Assembly (NCBI GenBank): GCA_965220425.1
Contig: OZ244830.1
Span: 2,604,001-2,668,000, forward strand
From: Azophilus sp965220425
GTDB taxonomy: Bacteria; Pseudomonadota; Gammaproteobacteria; Pseudomonadales; Azotimanducaceae
Length of the DNA: 64,000 bases
Direction of reading: 5' to 3'
Both the position numbers and the translations under genes were made by a program. How positions within the stretch are numbered: the stretch's first letter is position 1; each line of letters opens with the position of its first letter. Below are positions 53,350 to 63,112 of the stretch, piece by piece. Under the pieces are notes generated by a model. The model searched no databases, had not been told where the DNA came from, and worked only from the letters and a program-made list of their open reading frames with translations.

Positions 53350-54906
53350 ATGGACGGCATCGAACTGGAGATCATGTGGGGGAACCTGGTCAGCATCGTC
53401 AGCGAGCAGGCCAAGGCGCTCCAGCGCACCGCTTTCAGCCCGATCGTGCGCGAGGCCGGCGACCTGGCGACGGCGCTGTTCGATGCGGATGCCCGCATGG
53501 TTGCCCAGGGTCTCGCCGGTACACCGGGGCACATCAACTCCCTGGGAGCGGCGGCCAGGAACCTGGTGGGCGTCATACCGCCGGAGGAGATCGAGCCCGG
53601 CGATGTCCTGATCACCAACGATCCCTGGATGTCGGCCGGACACTTCTTCGACATCACGGTGCTGACGCCGATTTTCCGGGGCGGCGCATTGATCGGCTAC
53701 GGCGGCTCCACCGTCCACCATACCGACATCGGCGGGTACGGCATCGGCGCGGGCGCCCGGGACATCCACGAGGAAGGATTGTGGATACCGGTTCTCAAGC
53801 TCTACGAGCGCGGCGAACCGAACCCGGTATTACACAAGATCATCGAGCGCAACGTGCGTACTCCCGAGGCGATCTTCGGCGATCTCGCCGCGCAGCGGTC
53901 GAGCGGCAAGATGGGCGCCGACCGGTTGAATGCCATGTGCGACCGCTACGGGCTTGAAGACATCGGGGAACTGGCCGACGAGGTCATCGACCGTTCGGAG
54001 CGGGCGACCCGTGCCGATATCCGCAGGCTGCCGGCCGGCACGCTGCACGGGGAGACTTCGTTTGACGTTCCCGGCGGCGACCTGATCACGTTGAAGACGG
54101 CGGTCACGGTCGATACCGGTCGCGGGGAGATTCTGATCGACTTCGAGGGCAGTTCTCCGCCGAGTCCGCACGGCATCAACGTGGTGCCGGCCTATACCCA
54201 CGCCTACAGTACCTTCGCGGTGCGCAGCGTATTGAATCCGGAGCTGCCGAACAACGCGGGGAGCCTGGCGCCGATCAAGGTGAAGCTGCCGCCCGAGTGC
54301 ATAGTCAACGCGGAATATCCGGTGCCCGTGAATGCCCGGCATGTCGTGGGCATGTACGTGCCGTTCCCGATTCTCAATGCGCTGGCCGCGATCATGCCCG
54401 ACCGGGTGCTCGCGGAAGGGTCCGGCGCTGTCTGGACGATACAGATCCAGGGCCGCGACCGGGACAACCGCCCGTTCACCAGTTCCATGTTCAACTACTC
54501 CGGCGGCATGGGCGCCCGCGCCGGCAAGGACGGTCTGCCGGCAACCTGTTATCCGACCGGCGTTTCCGCCGTTCCCATCGAGGTACTCGAAGCCTCCATT
54601 CCCATCGAGTTCCGCTGCAAGGAACTGATGCGGGGCACCGGCGGGGCCGGTAAATTCAGGGGCGGCGACGGTCAGCGCATCGGATTCCGCATGCGCAGCG
54701 GCCGGGACTGGCTGATCAATGCCATTCCCAGCCGCCTGAACACGCCTGCCCAGGGATTGCAAGGCGGCGCGCCGGGCGCCGCGGGCGCCTTTCTGATCAA
54801 CGGGCAGTCGAGCCTCGAAGCCCGCAAGAGAGCCATGCGCGCCGACGACGAGGTGGAGATGCACACGCCCGGCGGCGGAGGGTTCGGAACTCCCGCTTCA
54901 GACTAG
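53350..54906 (+). CDS. Hydantoinase/oxoprolinase, subunit B (HyuB type)
   Basis: 518 residues, with the family start MDGIELEIMWGNLVSIVSEQ, the metal-site region ITNDPWMSAGHFFDITVLTPIF and HHTDIGGYG, and the C-terminal TPGGGGFG. It partners subunit A (49046-51121) in ATP-driven ring opening of cyclic amides. No promoter of its own was identified, and an IS110 element separates it from hyuA. The stop TAG (54904-54906) is also the terminus of an IS630 remnant. Confidence 0.92.
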   Translation: MDGIELEIMWGNLVSIVSEQAKALQRTAFSPIVREAGDLATALFDADARMVAQGLAGTPGHINSLGAAARNLVGVIPPEEIEPGDVLITNDPWMSAGHFFDITVLTPIFRGGALIGYGGSTVHHTDIGGYGIGAGARDIHEEGLWIPVLKLYERGEPNPVLHKIIERNVRTPEAIFGDLAAQRSSGKMGADRLNAMCDRYGLEDIGELADEVIDRSERATRADIRRLPAGTLHGETSFDVPGGDLITLKTAVTVDTGRGEILIDFEGSSPPSPHGINVVPAYTHAYSTFAVRSVLNPELPNNAGSLAPIKVKLPPECIVNAEYPVPVNARHVVGMYVPFPILNALAAIMPDRVLAEGSGAVWTIQIQGRDRDNRPFTSSMFNYSGGMGARAGKDGLPATCYPTGVSAVPIEVLEASIPIEFRCKELMRGTGGAGKFRGGDGQRIGFRMRSGRDWLINAIPSRLNTPAQGLQGGAPGAAGAFLINGQSSLEARKRAMRADDEVEMHTPGGGGFGTPASD

Positions 54907-55312
54907 TGTTCGGTCACAGTTTAATTTGAGGATACATCGACTTCAGCTTGCGGCGCGCGTCGTCGATCCCCATGTGCCAGTCGACCCCGCGCTGGGCGTT
55001 GTTCACGTCGGTCGACCAAGCCGCGATTTCATTCCGTAGCGTTTCGATGTCGCCGATGCGGCGATGCTTGAGGGATTGTCGTGTCATGCAGCTCAGCTCG
55101 CTTTCCGCGACGTTCAGCCAACTGCCGTGTTTCGGCGTGTGGCAGAACTCGATGCGCCGCACCAGCGCGCTCGCCCGCGCCGGCTCGAACACCTCGTAGA
55201 AGGCGCCCCTGGTGTGCGTGTTGAGGTTGTCGCACACCAGCGTGACCCGCTCGCAGTCGGCGTAGCGCCCCTCCAGCAGCTCCGCCACCTCCAGCGCCCA
55301 GTCCGCCTTCGT
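54904..55312 (-). mobile_element. IS630-family remnant (3' part)
   Basis: The terminus TAGTGTTCGGTCACAGTTTA is next to the transposase stop (54914). About 132 residues of the DDE domain remain: LVCDNLNTH with the second Asp, and TPKHGSWLNVAESELS with the Glu. The HTH domain, first Asp and other end are missing. Confidence 0.8.
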
Positions 55313-55723
55313 GCGCCGCGGGCGCCGGACCGCGGTTGCGAACTCCGATGCCCGCATGGGCACCACGCGGATCGAGGCCGTGGGATAAAGGATGTTTTTC
55401 TCGTCCGCCTGGAATTCCCGGTAGAGCGCCTGGAGGTCCTTGTCCTCGCCGATCTTCCGGAGGTTGGCCACGAACAGGTATGTGATCTTCACCCCGGTTC
55501 TGCTGTATTCGGCGTGCGCGTGTTCCAGCCCGCGGACGAGTTGCTCCCGGTAGGTCTCGTCTTTCATTTCCTTGTTGGCGCTGACCTCGCAGACGACCTG
55601 AAAGGAGGGATCGGCGTTGGCCGGGTGAAAAACGATGTCCGGCTTGTCGCCTTGCGCAAAGTTGTTCGGCTTGCCGCGCCGATTGGCTACGCAGCGGCTC
55701 ACCACCTCGCCGGGATGGTCCAC
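54914..55723 (-). CDS. Chimeric ORF: nuclease-like segment fused to IS630 transposase C-terminus
   Basis: 269 residues from a GTG at 55723. Residues 1-137 (GDKPDIVF, then FQVVCEVSANKEM 15-25 residues on) resemble a PD-(D/E)XK nuclease core with E-x-S in place of E-x-K; I do not recognise the family. Residues 138-269 are the C-terminal half of an IS630 transposase. The join falls at VRRPRRTKADWALEV. The frame is open upstream to a TGA at 55757, the stop of the zinc-ribbon ORF, which lies in the same frame. It is probably a gene remnant created by a deletion. Confidence 0.55.
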   Translation of the reverse strand: MDHPGEVVSRCVANRRGKPNNFAQGDKPDIVFHPANADPSFQVVCEVSANKEMKDETYREQLVRGLEHAHAEYSRTGVKITYLFVANLRKIGEDKDLQALYREFQADEKNILYPTASIRVVPMRASEFATAVRRPRRTKADWALEVAELLEGRYADCERVTLVCDNLNTHTRGAFYEVFEPARASALVRRIEFCHTPKHGSWLNVAESELSCMTRQSLKHRRIGDIETLRNEIAAWSTDVNNAQRGVDWHMGIDDARRKLKSMYPQIKL

Positions 55724-55756
55724 GAACGTCTTCTCATCCTGATTGACGCTAAATTC

Positions 55757-56614
55757 TCACCTTGATTGACGCTGGACATCGATGAGCGCGTTCTCCGGTG
55801 CGAGGCGCTCGGGCAGAAAGCACGGATGGGCGGCCAGCGCATGGACGGCCTTGCGGACGCGAACCACGCTGACGAGGACCCGGAGCGGCCAGGCGGGCGC
55901 ACCCGAGGGCGTTCGACGCAGGGAAACCTCGAAGGCGTCCGTGTGGACCGCCACCGGGTCGTGCTGCCGGGCGGCATCCGGACCCAACAGGCGGTCGTTC
56001 CGAAACGCGTGGTAGTCGTTCAATCGCCGGCCGAGGCGTGTCAGATGCCGCTCGAAGGTCGCTCTTGAGATGTTGAGGGATTCGAGGGTGTGCGCGAGGG
56101 AACGCCCGGCCTGAACGGCGTCGAGAATACCCCGCCAGCGGACGCTGCACTTGGGGTGGTCGACGGCCCGGCGGGCTGTGCCCAGGACGATCCCGGCGGT
56201 CCCGCACGCGTTGCACCGCGCGGTGTGCCACCCGGTGGGCCGATACGCGCCTGGCCCTTCGATGGGCAGCGGCCAATGCTCGAACAGATTGACGCCGTGG
56301 TTTGAGCAGTCTTCGTTGGGGCAGTCGGCAAACGGCAGGCCCAGTGACAGGAAATAGCGGGCGATGGGGCGGATCGCCCGGTTGGAGATCAGCCGGGAGT
56401 GCTGCCCGCAGGCCCGGCAGGCGATCTCGGCGCCCAAGTATCCACGTGGATTCCGGGCTCTCCGGACGCTGTACCGGGCGTCCGACACATGCTTCTTGCC
56501 TTCCGGGATGTCCCCTTCGAATGGACTCCCAAAATTGTCGCACATGGGATTCCGGCACATGGCCCAGGTGACATCCAAGCCAAATTCCGGCAAGAAAACA
56601 GATTCGATGCGCAT
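55757..56614 (-). CDS. Zinc-ribbon protein, probable truncated transposase
   Basis: 285 residues from ATG 56614, with a GAGAGGAG ribosome site. Several Cys pairs form zinc ribbons: MCRNPMCDN, IACRACGQHS, CPNEDCSNHG and CNACGTAG. An HTH-like LNISRATFERHLTRLGRRL follows. The end has AVHTDAFEVSLRR and LRVLVSVVRV, which could start a DDE-type catalytic domain. The TGA stop falls in a short direct repeat (AGCGTCAATCA twice, 23 bases apart), and the next ORF continues in the same frame. I think it is the front part of an insertion-element protein, without certainty. Confidence 0.5.
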   Translation of the reverse strand: MRIESVFLPEFGLDVTWAMCRNPMCDNFGSPFEGDIPEGKKHVSDARYSVRRARNPRGYLGAEIACRACGQHSRLISNRAIRPIARYFLSLGLPFADCPNEDCSNHGVNLFEHWPLPIEGPGAYRPTGWHTARCNACGTAGIVLGTARRAVDHPKCSVRWRGILDAVQAGRSLAHTLESLNISRATFERHLTRLGRRLNDYHAFRNDRLLGPDAARQHDPVAVHTDAFEVSLRRTPSGAPAWPLRVLVSVVRVRKAVHALAAHPCFLPERLAPENALIDVQRQSR

Positions 56615-56753
56615 GCTCCTCTCCCACAGGTTGCACCGTTTGATTCGTCAAGGTTGGAATTTCCGCCTTTCAGACTTGTCTCCGGCATAGCGAAACGGGC
56701 AGGTGCCGAGGATGAACACGGCGCCGCGAAAAAAGGCGACGGTGTTAATCGCG

Positions 56754-58316
56754 TCACCACCAGTACCAATAAATGCAGATCAAAGTTGCCCCAATGAAAG
56801 CGGCAGCAAGATCAAATCGGCGCGACGTAGTGAAATCGACGTCTCCGAGTCGGATCACACTGCTTCTTTCACGCGTAGGTTGAGCAAACGAAACAATCAC
56901 GGCAGTAGCCGCGCACGCCAGAAATACATAGCCCACTCGATTCATGAAGGGAATGTTTGGAAAGGCGACTTTCAACACCAGGGAGAAAGTCGCTGAGCCA
57001 ATGGCCGCCGCAAATGCGGCTGCCGCACTGGTTCGCTTCCAAAACATACCGAACAGAAAGAGCACTACGATTCCAGGCGTAAAGAAGCCCGTAAATTCTT
57101 GAATGTACTGAAAAGCCTGCTCAGCCTTACCGAGAAGCGGTTTGGCGGCAAAGACAGCGATCGTCATGGCGCCTAGCGCAGCGCCCCTACCAATCCAGAC
57201 CAATTGATTCTCTGAAGTATGAGGTCGAAACGGCCTAAATAGGTCGAGTGTAAATATCGTGGCGATCGAGTTAACCATCGATCCTAGAGACGAAACGATC
57301 GCCCCGACCAATGCCGCGAAGATCAAGCCACGGGCACCTGTGGGCGCCAAACCCATCATCGTGGGATAGGCCAGGTCAGCGCGCGCAAGATCTGGCTGTA
57401 GTACGTAGGCAGCGATGCCCGGAAATACGACAAGGACAGGTACGAGCATTTTTAGGAAGGCCGCGAAAACAATTCCAGACTGTGCTTCCCGAAGGTTTTT
57501 CGCCGCCAGCGCCCGCTGAATGATGTACTGGTTAAAACCCCAGTAAGAGAGGTTCATGATCCAGAGGCCGCCGATCAGTACGGATAGCCCCGGCAAGTAC
57601 TCCCAATTGGGGTTTTCGCGCGCCAGAATCATGTCGAATCTCTCGGGCGCTCGTTCCATCAGTTGGCCAAAGCCATTGAGAGCACCCGCTCCCGCGCTAA
57701 TCGAGTCGAGCGTCAGATAACAGATCAACAGCCCTCCCAGTACCAAGAGGAGGACCTGGACAATGTCGGTGAGAGCAACGGCCTTCAGCCCGCCATACAG
57801 AGAGTAGATAATCGCAAAGACGGCTAGGCCGAATATGCCTGTTGTGAGTTCAAGGCCGGTGAGCGTATTGATAGTCAGCGCCCCGAGCCACAAGATCGAT
57901 GTGAGATTGACGAACGTGTAAACGCCCAACCAGAAAACCGCCATCAGGGAGCGAACCGCAGTGCCGTAGCGCTGCTCTAGAAATTGCGGCATCGTGTAGA
58001 TGCGCATTTCCATAAACACCGGCAAGAAGTATTTTCCCACAATCAGCAAGGTCAAGGCAGCCATCCACTCATACGAGGCAATCCCCAATCCGATGGCGAA
58101 CCCGGAGCCAGACATGCCAATTACCTGCTCGGCAGAGATGTTGGCAGCAACCAATGACGCCCCAATCGCCCACCAAGGGAGGCTCTTCCCGGCAAAAAAG
58201 TAGTCTCGTGTGTCCTTACTGTGCCCCGTCTTTTCTCTCGACACGAACCATGCAATCGTCACGAGTCCGACGACGTACGTGCAAAGAACTATGTAGTCAG
58301 GCAGCGACAATCCCAC
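56754..58316 (-). CDS. Sodium:solute symporter (SSS/SGLT type)
   Basis: 520 residues, about 14 membrane segments. SGLT-like landmarks: DYIVLCTYVVGLVTIAWF, FFAGKSLPWWAIGASLVAANISAEQVIGMSGSG in blocks, and the sodium-site region ALVGAIVSSLGSMVNSIATIFTLDLF. The close match to sugar-type SGLTs suggests a sugar or polyol substrate. The gene looks less GC-rich than its left-hand neighbours. Divergent from the TonB receptor at 59110. Confidence 0.92.
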   Translation of the reverse strand: MGLSLPDYIVLCTYVVGLVTIAWFVSREKTGHSKDTRDYFFAGKSLPWWAIGASLVAANISAEQVIGMSGSGFAIGLGIASYEWMAALTLLIVGKYFLPVFMEMRIYTMPQFLEQRYGTAVRSLMAVFWLGVYTFVNLTSILWLGALTINTLTGLELTTGIFGLAVFAIIYSLYGGLKAVALTDIVQVLLLVLGGLLICYLTLDSISAGAGALNGFGQLMERAPERFDMILARENPNWEYLPGLSVLIGGLWIMNLSYWGFNQYIIQRALAAKNLREAQSGIVFAAFLKMLVPVLVVFPGIAAYVLQPDLARADLAYPTMMGLAPTGARGLIFAALVGAIVSSLGSMVNSIATIFTLDLFRPFRPHTSENQLVWIGRGAALGAMTIAVFAAKPLLGKAEQAFQYIQEFTGFFTPGIVVLFLFGMFWKRTSAAAAFAAAIGSATFSLVLKVAFPNIPFMNRVGYVFLACAATAVIVSFAQPTRERSSVIRLGDVDFTTSRRFDLAAAFIGATLICIYWYWW

Positions 58317-59109
58317 GACGGATCACGCCTACTGTCAGGTCTATGGATAGGCCGAAACCAGAAGAGTCTTGGTCAAAAACTTGATACTTCTCTTTGGGGC
58401 AAGGCTGGAAGTGATGGTGTTTCATGACTATTTCGAGAGCTCTTGAACTCGCTGGTCAAACACTCATGAGTGACATTGAAATGCGTGGTCCCTCATCGCC
58501 CACTCCGGCCAGGCTTCCCTTTGAGTCCGGGCTACTGACATCGCATCTGCCTATCTTCATTACTCGAAGAGTCAGGAAGCGCCTAATGGTCTAGTCGTCA
58601 TCTGTAACGCCGACTGAGAAAGATGCACGGTCGAACCGGCATCCGGGGGCGGCATCGAGCCAGGCTTGTTGGGGGAAACACGAACAAAGCCCAGCCGCCG
58701 ACCTCGGAATGATCATCCTTAAATGTGCGCCGCGACATGTGGAACGCAATCGTAATGATGCATCTTGCAAGTTTTTGCTTTCATAGGATCCCGCGCAGAT
58801 ATATTCATCCGAAATCGCTTTTGCAGCGTTTCGAAATACTGAAAAGCTGACATCGCGTGCCTCCGCCCCGGCGCTTTCTCCGGTTCTCTACGCTAGTCAA
58901 CGCAGATCCCGGCGACAGACCGGCCCTTGGGCGCTGAGCGCTCTCAGCTAGGCCATCTGGGCATATTTACACTTTCTAAGATAACAAAATTGGAATATAT
59001 TGTCAAAATATACTTGAATTACACTTTCTATAAGTGTCTAATAGCGGACAGCATCGGTGAAATGGGCACATCCCCGTGTGGAAGTGTCCGAAGCGCTTAG
59101 GGGGATTTC
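58317..59109. other. Long divergent regulatory region
   Basis: 793 bases without a gene, between two divergent transport genes. The last 150 bases are strikingly AT-rich for this window. TTACACTTTCTA occurs twice (58967-58978 and 59019-59030). Promoter boxes are likely here, but I cannot assign a clear -35/-10 pair. Confidence 0.5.
59021..59037. promoter_or_regulatory. Candidate operator before the TonB receptor
   Basis: ACACTT-tctat-AAGTGT is a perfect 6-base inverted repeat with a 5-base spacer, 73 bases before the ATG at 59110. One half repeats at 58969. TonB receptors of this type are often under local LacI or similar control, but no regulator gene is visible in the window. Confidence 0.4.
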
Positions 59110-61767
59110 ATGATTGGAAACGCAAGAAACTCAGTTTTCTGTCGAACCGTGCAATTGCTGTGCGCAACTCATCTCGGACTAGCATCGGGAGCGGTAGCAG
59201 CGGAGTCGACCGCCGCCGGAGATGCTGATCACATCGTGGAAGAGATAGTCGTCACCGGGGTGCGTGGCGCACTCTCCAGGGGACTTGATCTGAAGCGGGA
59301 CTCGGCAAGCGTGGTGGACGGAATTTCCTCGGAAGACATCGTTGACTTTCCGGACCTGAACGTCTCCGAGGCTCTCCAGCGCGTGACGGGTGTGACGATC
59401 AATCGTGTTCTGGGAGAGGGACAGCAAGTTTCTGTTCGAGGCTTGGCTCCAGAATTCACCAGGGTGACTATCAACGGACAGACGGTGACATCGGGAAATG
59501 CCGGTCGCGAAGTCGATTTTGACGTTTTCGCGTCCGAGCTGTTCACCAACGTGACGCTTACAAAAACCCCGAGTGCATCGCTAATCGAGGGTGGCCTTGC
59601 TGCAACAATTGACCTCCGCACGGCTCGACCGTTCGATTTCAGTCCCGATGCTCCAACCATCGCGGTTTCTGGTCAGGGCTATTACAACGATCGCCGAGAA
59701 GAATGGGATCCACGCATTTCGGCTCTTGCCAGCCACACTTTCTCTGACGGCACTTTCGGCATTCTCGGCTCGGTGTCCTATTCCGAAACCTCTCTTCGCC
59801 AAGACAATGTCGAGGGACTTCGATTTATCTCGACGAACGTAGACGTCGATGGTGACGGCGCCCCCGAAGCGACAGGCGCCGAGTATCCATTCATTCCACG
59901 TTATCTGCTGGAAACTTTCGATCGCGAGCGGCTGGGCATCACTGGCGCGTTGCAAGCTCGTCCTTCCGACAGGGTCGATCTGAATCTGGACATCGCCTAT
60001 GCGACCTTTGAAACGGAACGTCGGCGATATTCCATCGATGGGTTGATTCGAGGAAATGACTTTGTCGGCATCGCGGCGGGCTTACCGGAGATCGATTCCA
60101 CGGGTCTGATGGTCTCAGCTACGCTTGATGACGTGACCTCACGAAGCGAGAACATCTTGACTCCCGAAGACGAGGATCTTTTGCTGCTCAACGCAGACGG
60201 CGCCTGGCGTTTTGCGGACAATTGGGAGGCGCGAGCGAAGGTTGGGTATTCAGAGGCCACCCGGGAACGCCCGGAATTTCGATCCGTGTGGCAAACGGAC
60301 GGCGAATTTTCGTATGACTTTTCGGATCGAATATTTGTCGGGATCGGCCAGAGCAATGCCGATTTCGCTGATCCAAGCGCCTTCGTAGCCAACCAGAGCC
60401 GATTCGAGACGTTCGATATCGAGGATGAGGAGTTCTCTATTCTGGGGGACTTGGAACGAAGCTTCGACCACGAAATGCTGTCCTCGATTTCCGTCGGAGT
60501 ACGCTATAGCGATCGTGAGAAGTCTCAGATCGAGTACGATGGTCGAATCACCGTTACTTCGCTGGGCATTGCGCCGTCCGGAACCATCGCCGAAGACCTG
60601 CCGGCTGGCGATTTCTTTGAAGGCCGGGACAACTCCACGATCGTACGAAATTGGTTCGTCACCGACTTTGATGCCGTATTGGCGGATCCCGTTCTCAACC
60701 CGTCTGGATATTCGCCGCCGCAGGTGTTCACTAACACCTTTGTGATAGAGGAATCGACGGTGTCCGGGTATGTCCAGCTTGACTTCGATGGCGACCTGGG
60801 AGGCATGGGGGTTCGGGGCAACGTAGGCGGGCGGCTATTGAATACGGATCAGACGTCCAATGGCTTTAATCTAGTCGCCGGGAGTCCCGTGGCCGTCAGC
60901 CTGGACAATGACTACACCGAATTCCTGCCTAGCGCGAACGTTGTCCTCGAACCTGCAGAGAACGTTCTCGTTCGATTGGCGGCCTCCCGGTCCCTGACTC
61001 GGGCGACGTTGACACAACTGCAGCCGGGTGGCTCCGTCGCGCCTACCGGTCGGACGGCCAGATTGGGTAATCCTGAGCTCGATCCCTTTACCGCCACACA
61101 GTTCGATGGGTCTCTCGAATACTATTTCGCGCCCGAGTCTCTCGTTGCGTTTACCTATTTTTACAAAGATGTGGACGGGTTCATTGCTAACGTCACCGTG
61201 GATCGAATGATCAACGCGGGCACCCTGATTGATGATGACGGCAACGACGTCAGCAACGAGATCTTCGCCGTTTCGCAACCGGTCAATGGCGATGCGGCTT
61301 CGGTAAAGGGCTTTGAAATCTCATTTCAGGCGCCCTTCGCGTTCCTGCCGGCGCCCTTCGACGGCATGGGAATATTTGCAAACTACACCTACGTGGACAG
61401 CGAGTTCGAGATCAACTTTGAAGGTGAAACGGTCGCAACGCGTCTACCTGGTCAGTCCAAGAGTTCCTACAATGTCGTCGGGTATTTTGAGAAAGGCCGC
61501 GTGTCCACGCGCCTTGCGTACTCCTGGCGCGACGAATATCTCGACCAGTTCCGACCGCGAGACACGGAACGAAGCAACTTCATCGACGAGTTCGGCCAAC
61601 TCGACCTGAACATTCAGTACGCCATTACAGAGACCATCACGCTGACACTTGATGCATTAAACCTCTTGGAGGAAGAGCAGTTCCGCTATGGGGAAACCCG
61701 CGACCGTAACATTCGCTTCAGTGAAACGGGCCGCTTCTTCCTGTTGGGCATTCGGGGCAAACTGTAA
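59110..61767 (+). CDS. TonB-dependent receptor (Xanthomonas/Caulobacter type)
   Basis: 885 residues. A signal-like N-terminus (VQLLCATHLGLASGAVAAES) precedes the TonB box region EEIVVTGVRGALSRGLDLKRDS and the plug VDFPDLNVSEALQRVTGVTINR, VSVRGL, FTRVTINGQTV. The barrel ends FFLLGIRGKL. The SLxRALxxKRxAxxVVDxIxSEDIGKFPDxNVAEALQRxxGVxIxR pattern marks the group often tied to sugar uptake. ATG 59110 follows AGGGGG. Confidence 0.93.
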   Translation: MIGNARNSVFCRTVQLLCATHLGLASGAVAAESTAAGDADHIVEEIVVTGVRGALSRGLDLKRDSASVVDGISSEDIVDFPDLNVSEALQRVTGVTINRVLGEGQQVSVRGLAPEFTRVTINGQTVTSGNAGREVDFDVFASELFTNVTLTKTPSASLIEGGLAATIDLRTARPFDFSPDAPTIAVSGQGYYNDRREEWDPRISALASHTFSDGTFGILGSVSYSETSLRQDNVEGLRFISTNVDVDGDGAPEATGAEYPFIPRYLLETFDRERLGITGALQARPSDRVDLNLDIAYATFETERRRYSIDGLIRGNDFVGIAAGLPEIDSTGLMVSATLDDVTSRSENILTPEDEDLLLLNADGAWRFADNWEARAKVGYSEATRERPEFRSVWQTDGEFSYDFSDRIFVGIGQSNADFADPSAFVANQSRFETFDIEDEEFSILGDLERSFDHEMLSSISVGVRYSDREKSQIEYDGRITVTSLGIAPSGTIAEDLPAGDFFEGRDNSTIVRNWFVTDFDAVLADPVLNPSGYSPPQVFTNTFVIEESTVSGYVQLDFDGDLGGMGVRGNVGGRLLNTDQTSNGFNLVAGSPVAVSLDNDYTEFLPSANVVLEPAENVLVRLAASRSLTRATLTQLQPGGSVAPTGRTARLGNPELDPFTATQFDGSLEYYFAPESLVAFTYFYKDVDGFIANVTVDRMINAGTLIDDDGNDVSNEIFAVSQPVNGDAASVKGFEISFQAPFAFLPAPFDGMGIFANYTYVDSEFEINFEGETVATRLPGQSKSSYNVVGYFEKGRVSTRLAYSWRDEYLDQFRPRDTERSNFIDEFGQLDLNIQYAITETITLTLDALNLLEEEQFRYGETRDRNIRFSETGRFFLLGIRGKL

Positions 61768-61932
61768 CTGAGCAGGTTGCGAGTCCGTTCGCGGAAGGCG
61801 ACTCTCGCGACGTATTGAATAACCGATGCAGACTCCAGGCAGCGGTTGCGCAGGGAGTTCGATCGAATTGGCGACTCTCCAATCGGGCATGTCACGGTAA
61901 GGTGAGTTTATGTCTCGCAATAGACCCAATTT

Positions 61933-62997
61933 ATGCGACGAATGCTGTTACCTATGTTCCTAAAGCGTCGAGGTCGCGACCAAGAGGTCGCATTATCGGA
62001 GGGCGGGGTTTGGATCTTATTCCAGCGCGGGGCCATTGCGGGTAGACTCGCGTCTTTCCTTACCGTATCGGTTTCCGCCGCCCTCCTTTTTTTCGCCTCG
62101 GCCTCACTGGGGTCCGAGGAGGCAATTAGCCGGCTTGAGGGATTGCTCGGCAAAGTCAACGATGCGAATGGCGAGGTAATGGTCGTCGCCCACCGCGGAT
62201 GTTGGAGCGGCGGCGCACCCGAAAATTCGCTTTCAGCGATCTCTCATTGTATCGAGATCGGCGCCGACATGGTTGAGATCGATGTGGCGGCAACCCGTGA
62301 TGGAATCCCGATCCTCATGCATGACGAGACCCTGGACCGGACCACGTCAAATTCTGGCAGACTCGCTGATTTCGACTGGGTGGCGATAAGAGACCTTCGG
62401 CTCAGAGATGGGGCTGGTGGTCCAGAGTCGCCCCTCACGGCAGAAACCATTCCCTTGCTCCGGGATGCCCTCGAACTGAGTCGAGACAAAATCCTGGTCA
62501 ATCTCGACGTAAAAGGGAAGGTATTCGATTCCACCTTTGACGTCGTGACTGACGCGGGCGTCGGCGACCAGATCCTGATGAAGATGGCGGCTCCCCCCGA
62601 TTCGCCGGACTTGGTGAACGCGACGTTTCGGGGAAAAACGCTCTTTATGCCAATCATCCGCGAATGTACCGAGCGCAATATCAAAAACAATTGCACATCC
62701 CGTCTAAGCGAGTACGTGCCAAGCTACGCGGCTTTCGGTCCTGTCGCGTACGAAATCACGTTTAGCACGGAACGATTCCTGTCGGAGGGTGTACCTGCGA
62801 TTCAAGCCATGGGTAGTCGGGTCTGGATTAACACGTTGAGCCCCCATCAGGCAGCGGGGATCGTCGACCAAGACGCCATTCGTGCCCCGTCGGGGACTTG
62901 GGGACGAGTGGTCAGTCTAGGCGGAAACATTATCCAGACGGACTACCCAGAAATCCTGATTGACTTTCTCGAATCGCAGAATTTGCGGAAGCGGTGA
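61933..62997 (+). CDS. Glycerophosphodiester phosphodiesterase, exported
   Basis: 354 residues. A hydrophobic segment (SFLTVSVSAALLFFASASLG, about 41-60) suggests export or anchoring. The GDPD domain has HRG (87-89) in VVAHRGCWSGGAPENSL, the metal pair Glu115/Asp117 (VEIDVAATRDG) and His130 (LMHDETLDRTT), and ends with NIIQTDYPEILIDF. It releases an alcohol from glycerophosphodiesters. ATG 61933 or 61954 may be the start. It follows the TonB receptor on the same strand. Confidence 0.9.
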   Translation: MRRMLLPMFLKRRGRDQEVALSEGGVWILFQRGAIAGRLASFLTVSVSAALLFFASASLGSEEAISRLEGLLGKVNDANGEVMVVAHRGCWSGGAPENSLSAISHCIEIGADMVEIDVAATRDGIPILMHDETLDRTTSNSGRLADFDWVAIRDLRLRDGAGGPESPLTAETIPLLRDALELSRDKILVNLDVKGKVFDSTFDVVTDAGVGDQILMKMAAPPDSPDLVNATFRGKTLFMPIIRECTERNIKNNCTSRLSEYVPSYAAFGPVAYEITFSTERFLSEGVPAIQAMGSRVWINTLSPHQAAGIVDQDAIRAPSGTWGRVVSLGGNIIQTDYPEILIDFLESQNLRKR

Positions 62998-63112
62998 TTC
63001 GATAAGGATTCAGTCCCTCTACGTGCGGGCGATGAGGGCAACGTCCTGCACCCTCAGTATTGGCATCCAGACCGCAGATTTCTCGCCCTCTCCAGGGAAA
63101 CAAGATGGCCGA

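Noticed and set aside
55757..55759. TGA as selenocysteine codon
   Set aside because: No hairpin of SECIS type is evident after it, the codon lies in a short duplicated sequence, and the flanks are remnants of mobile genes.
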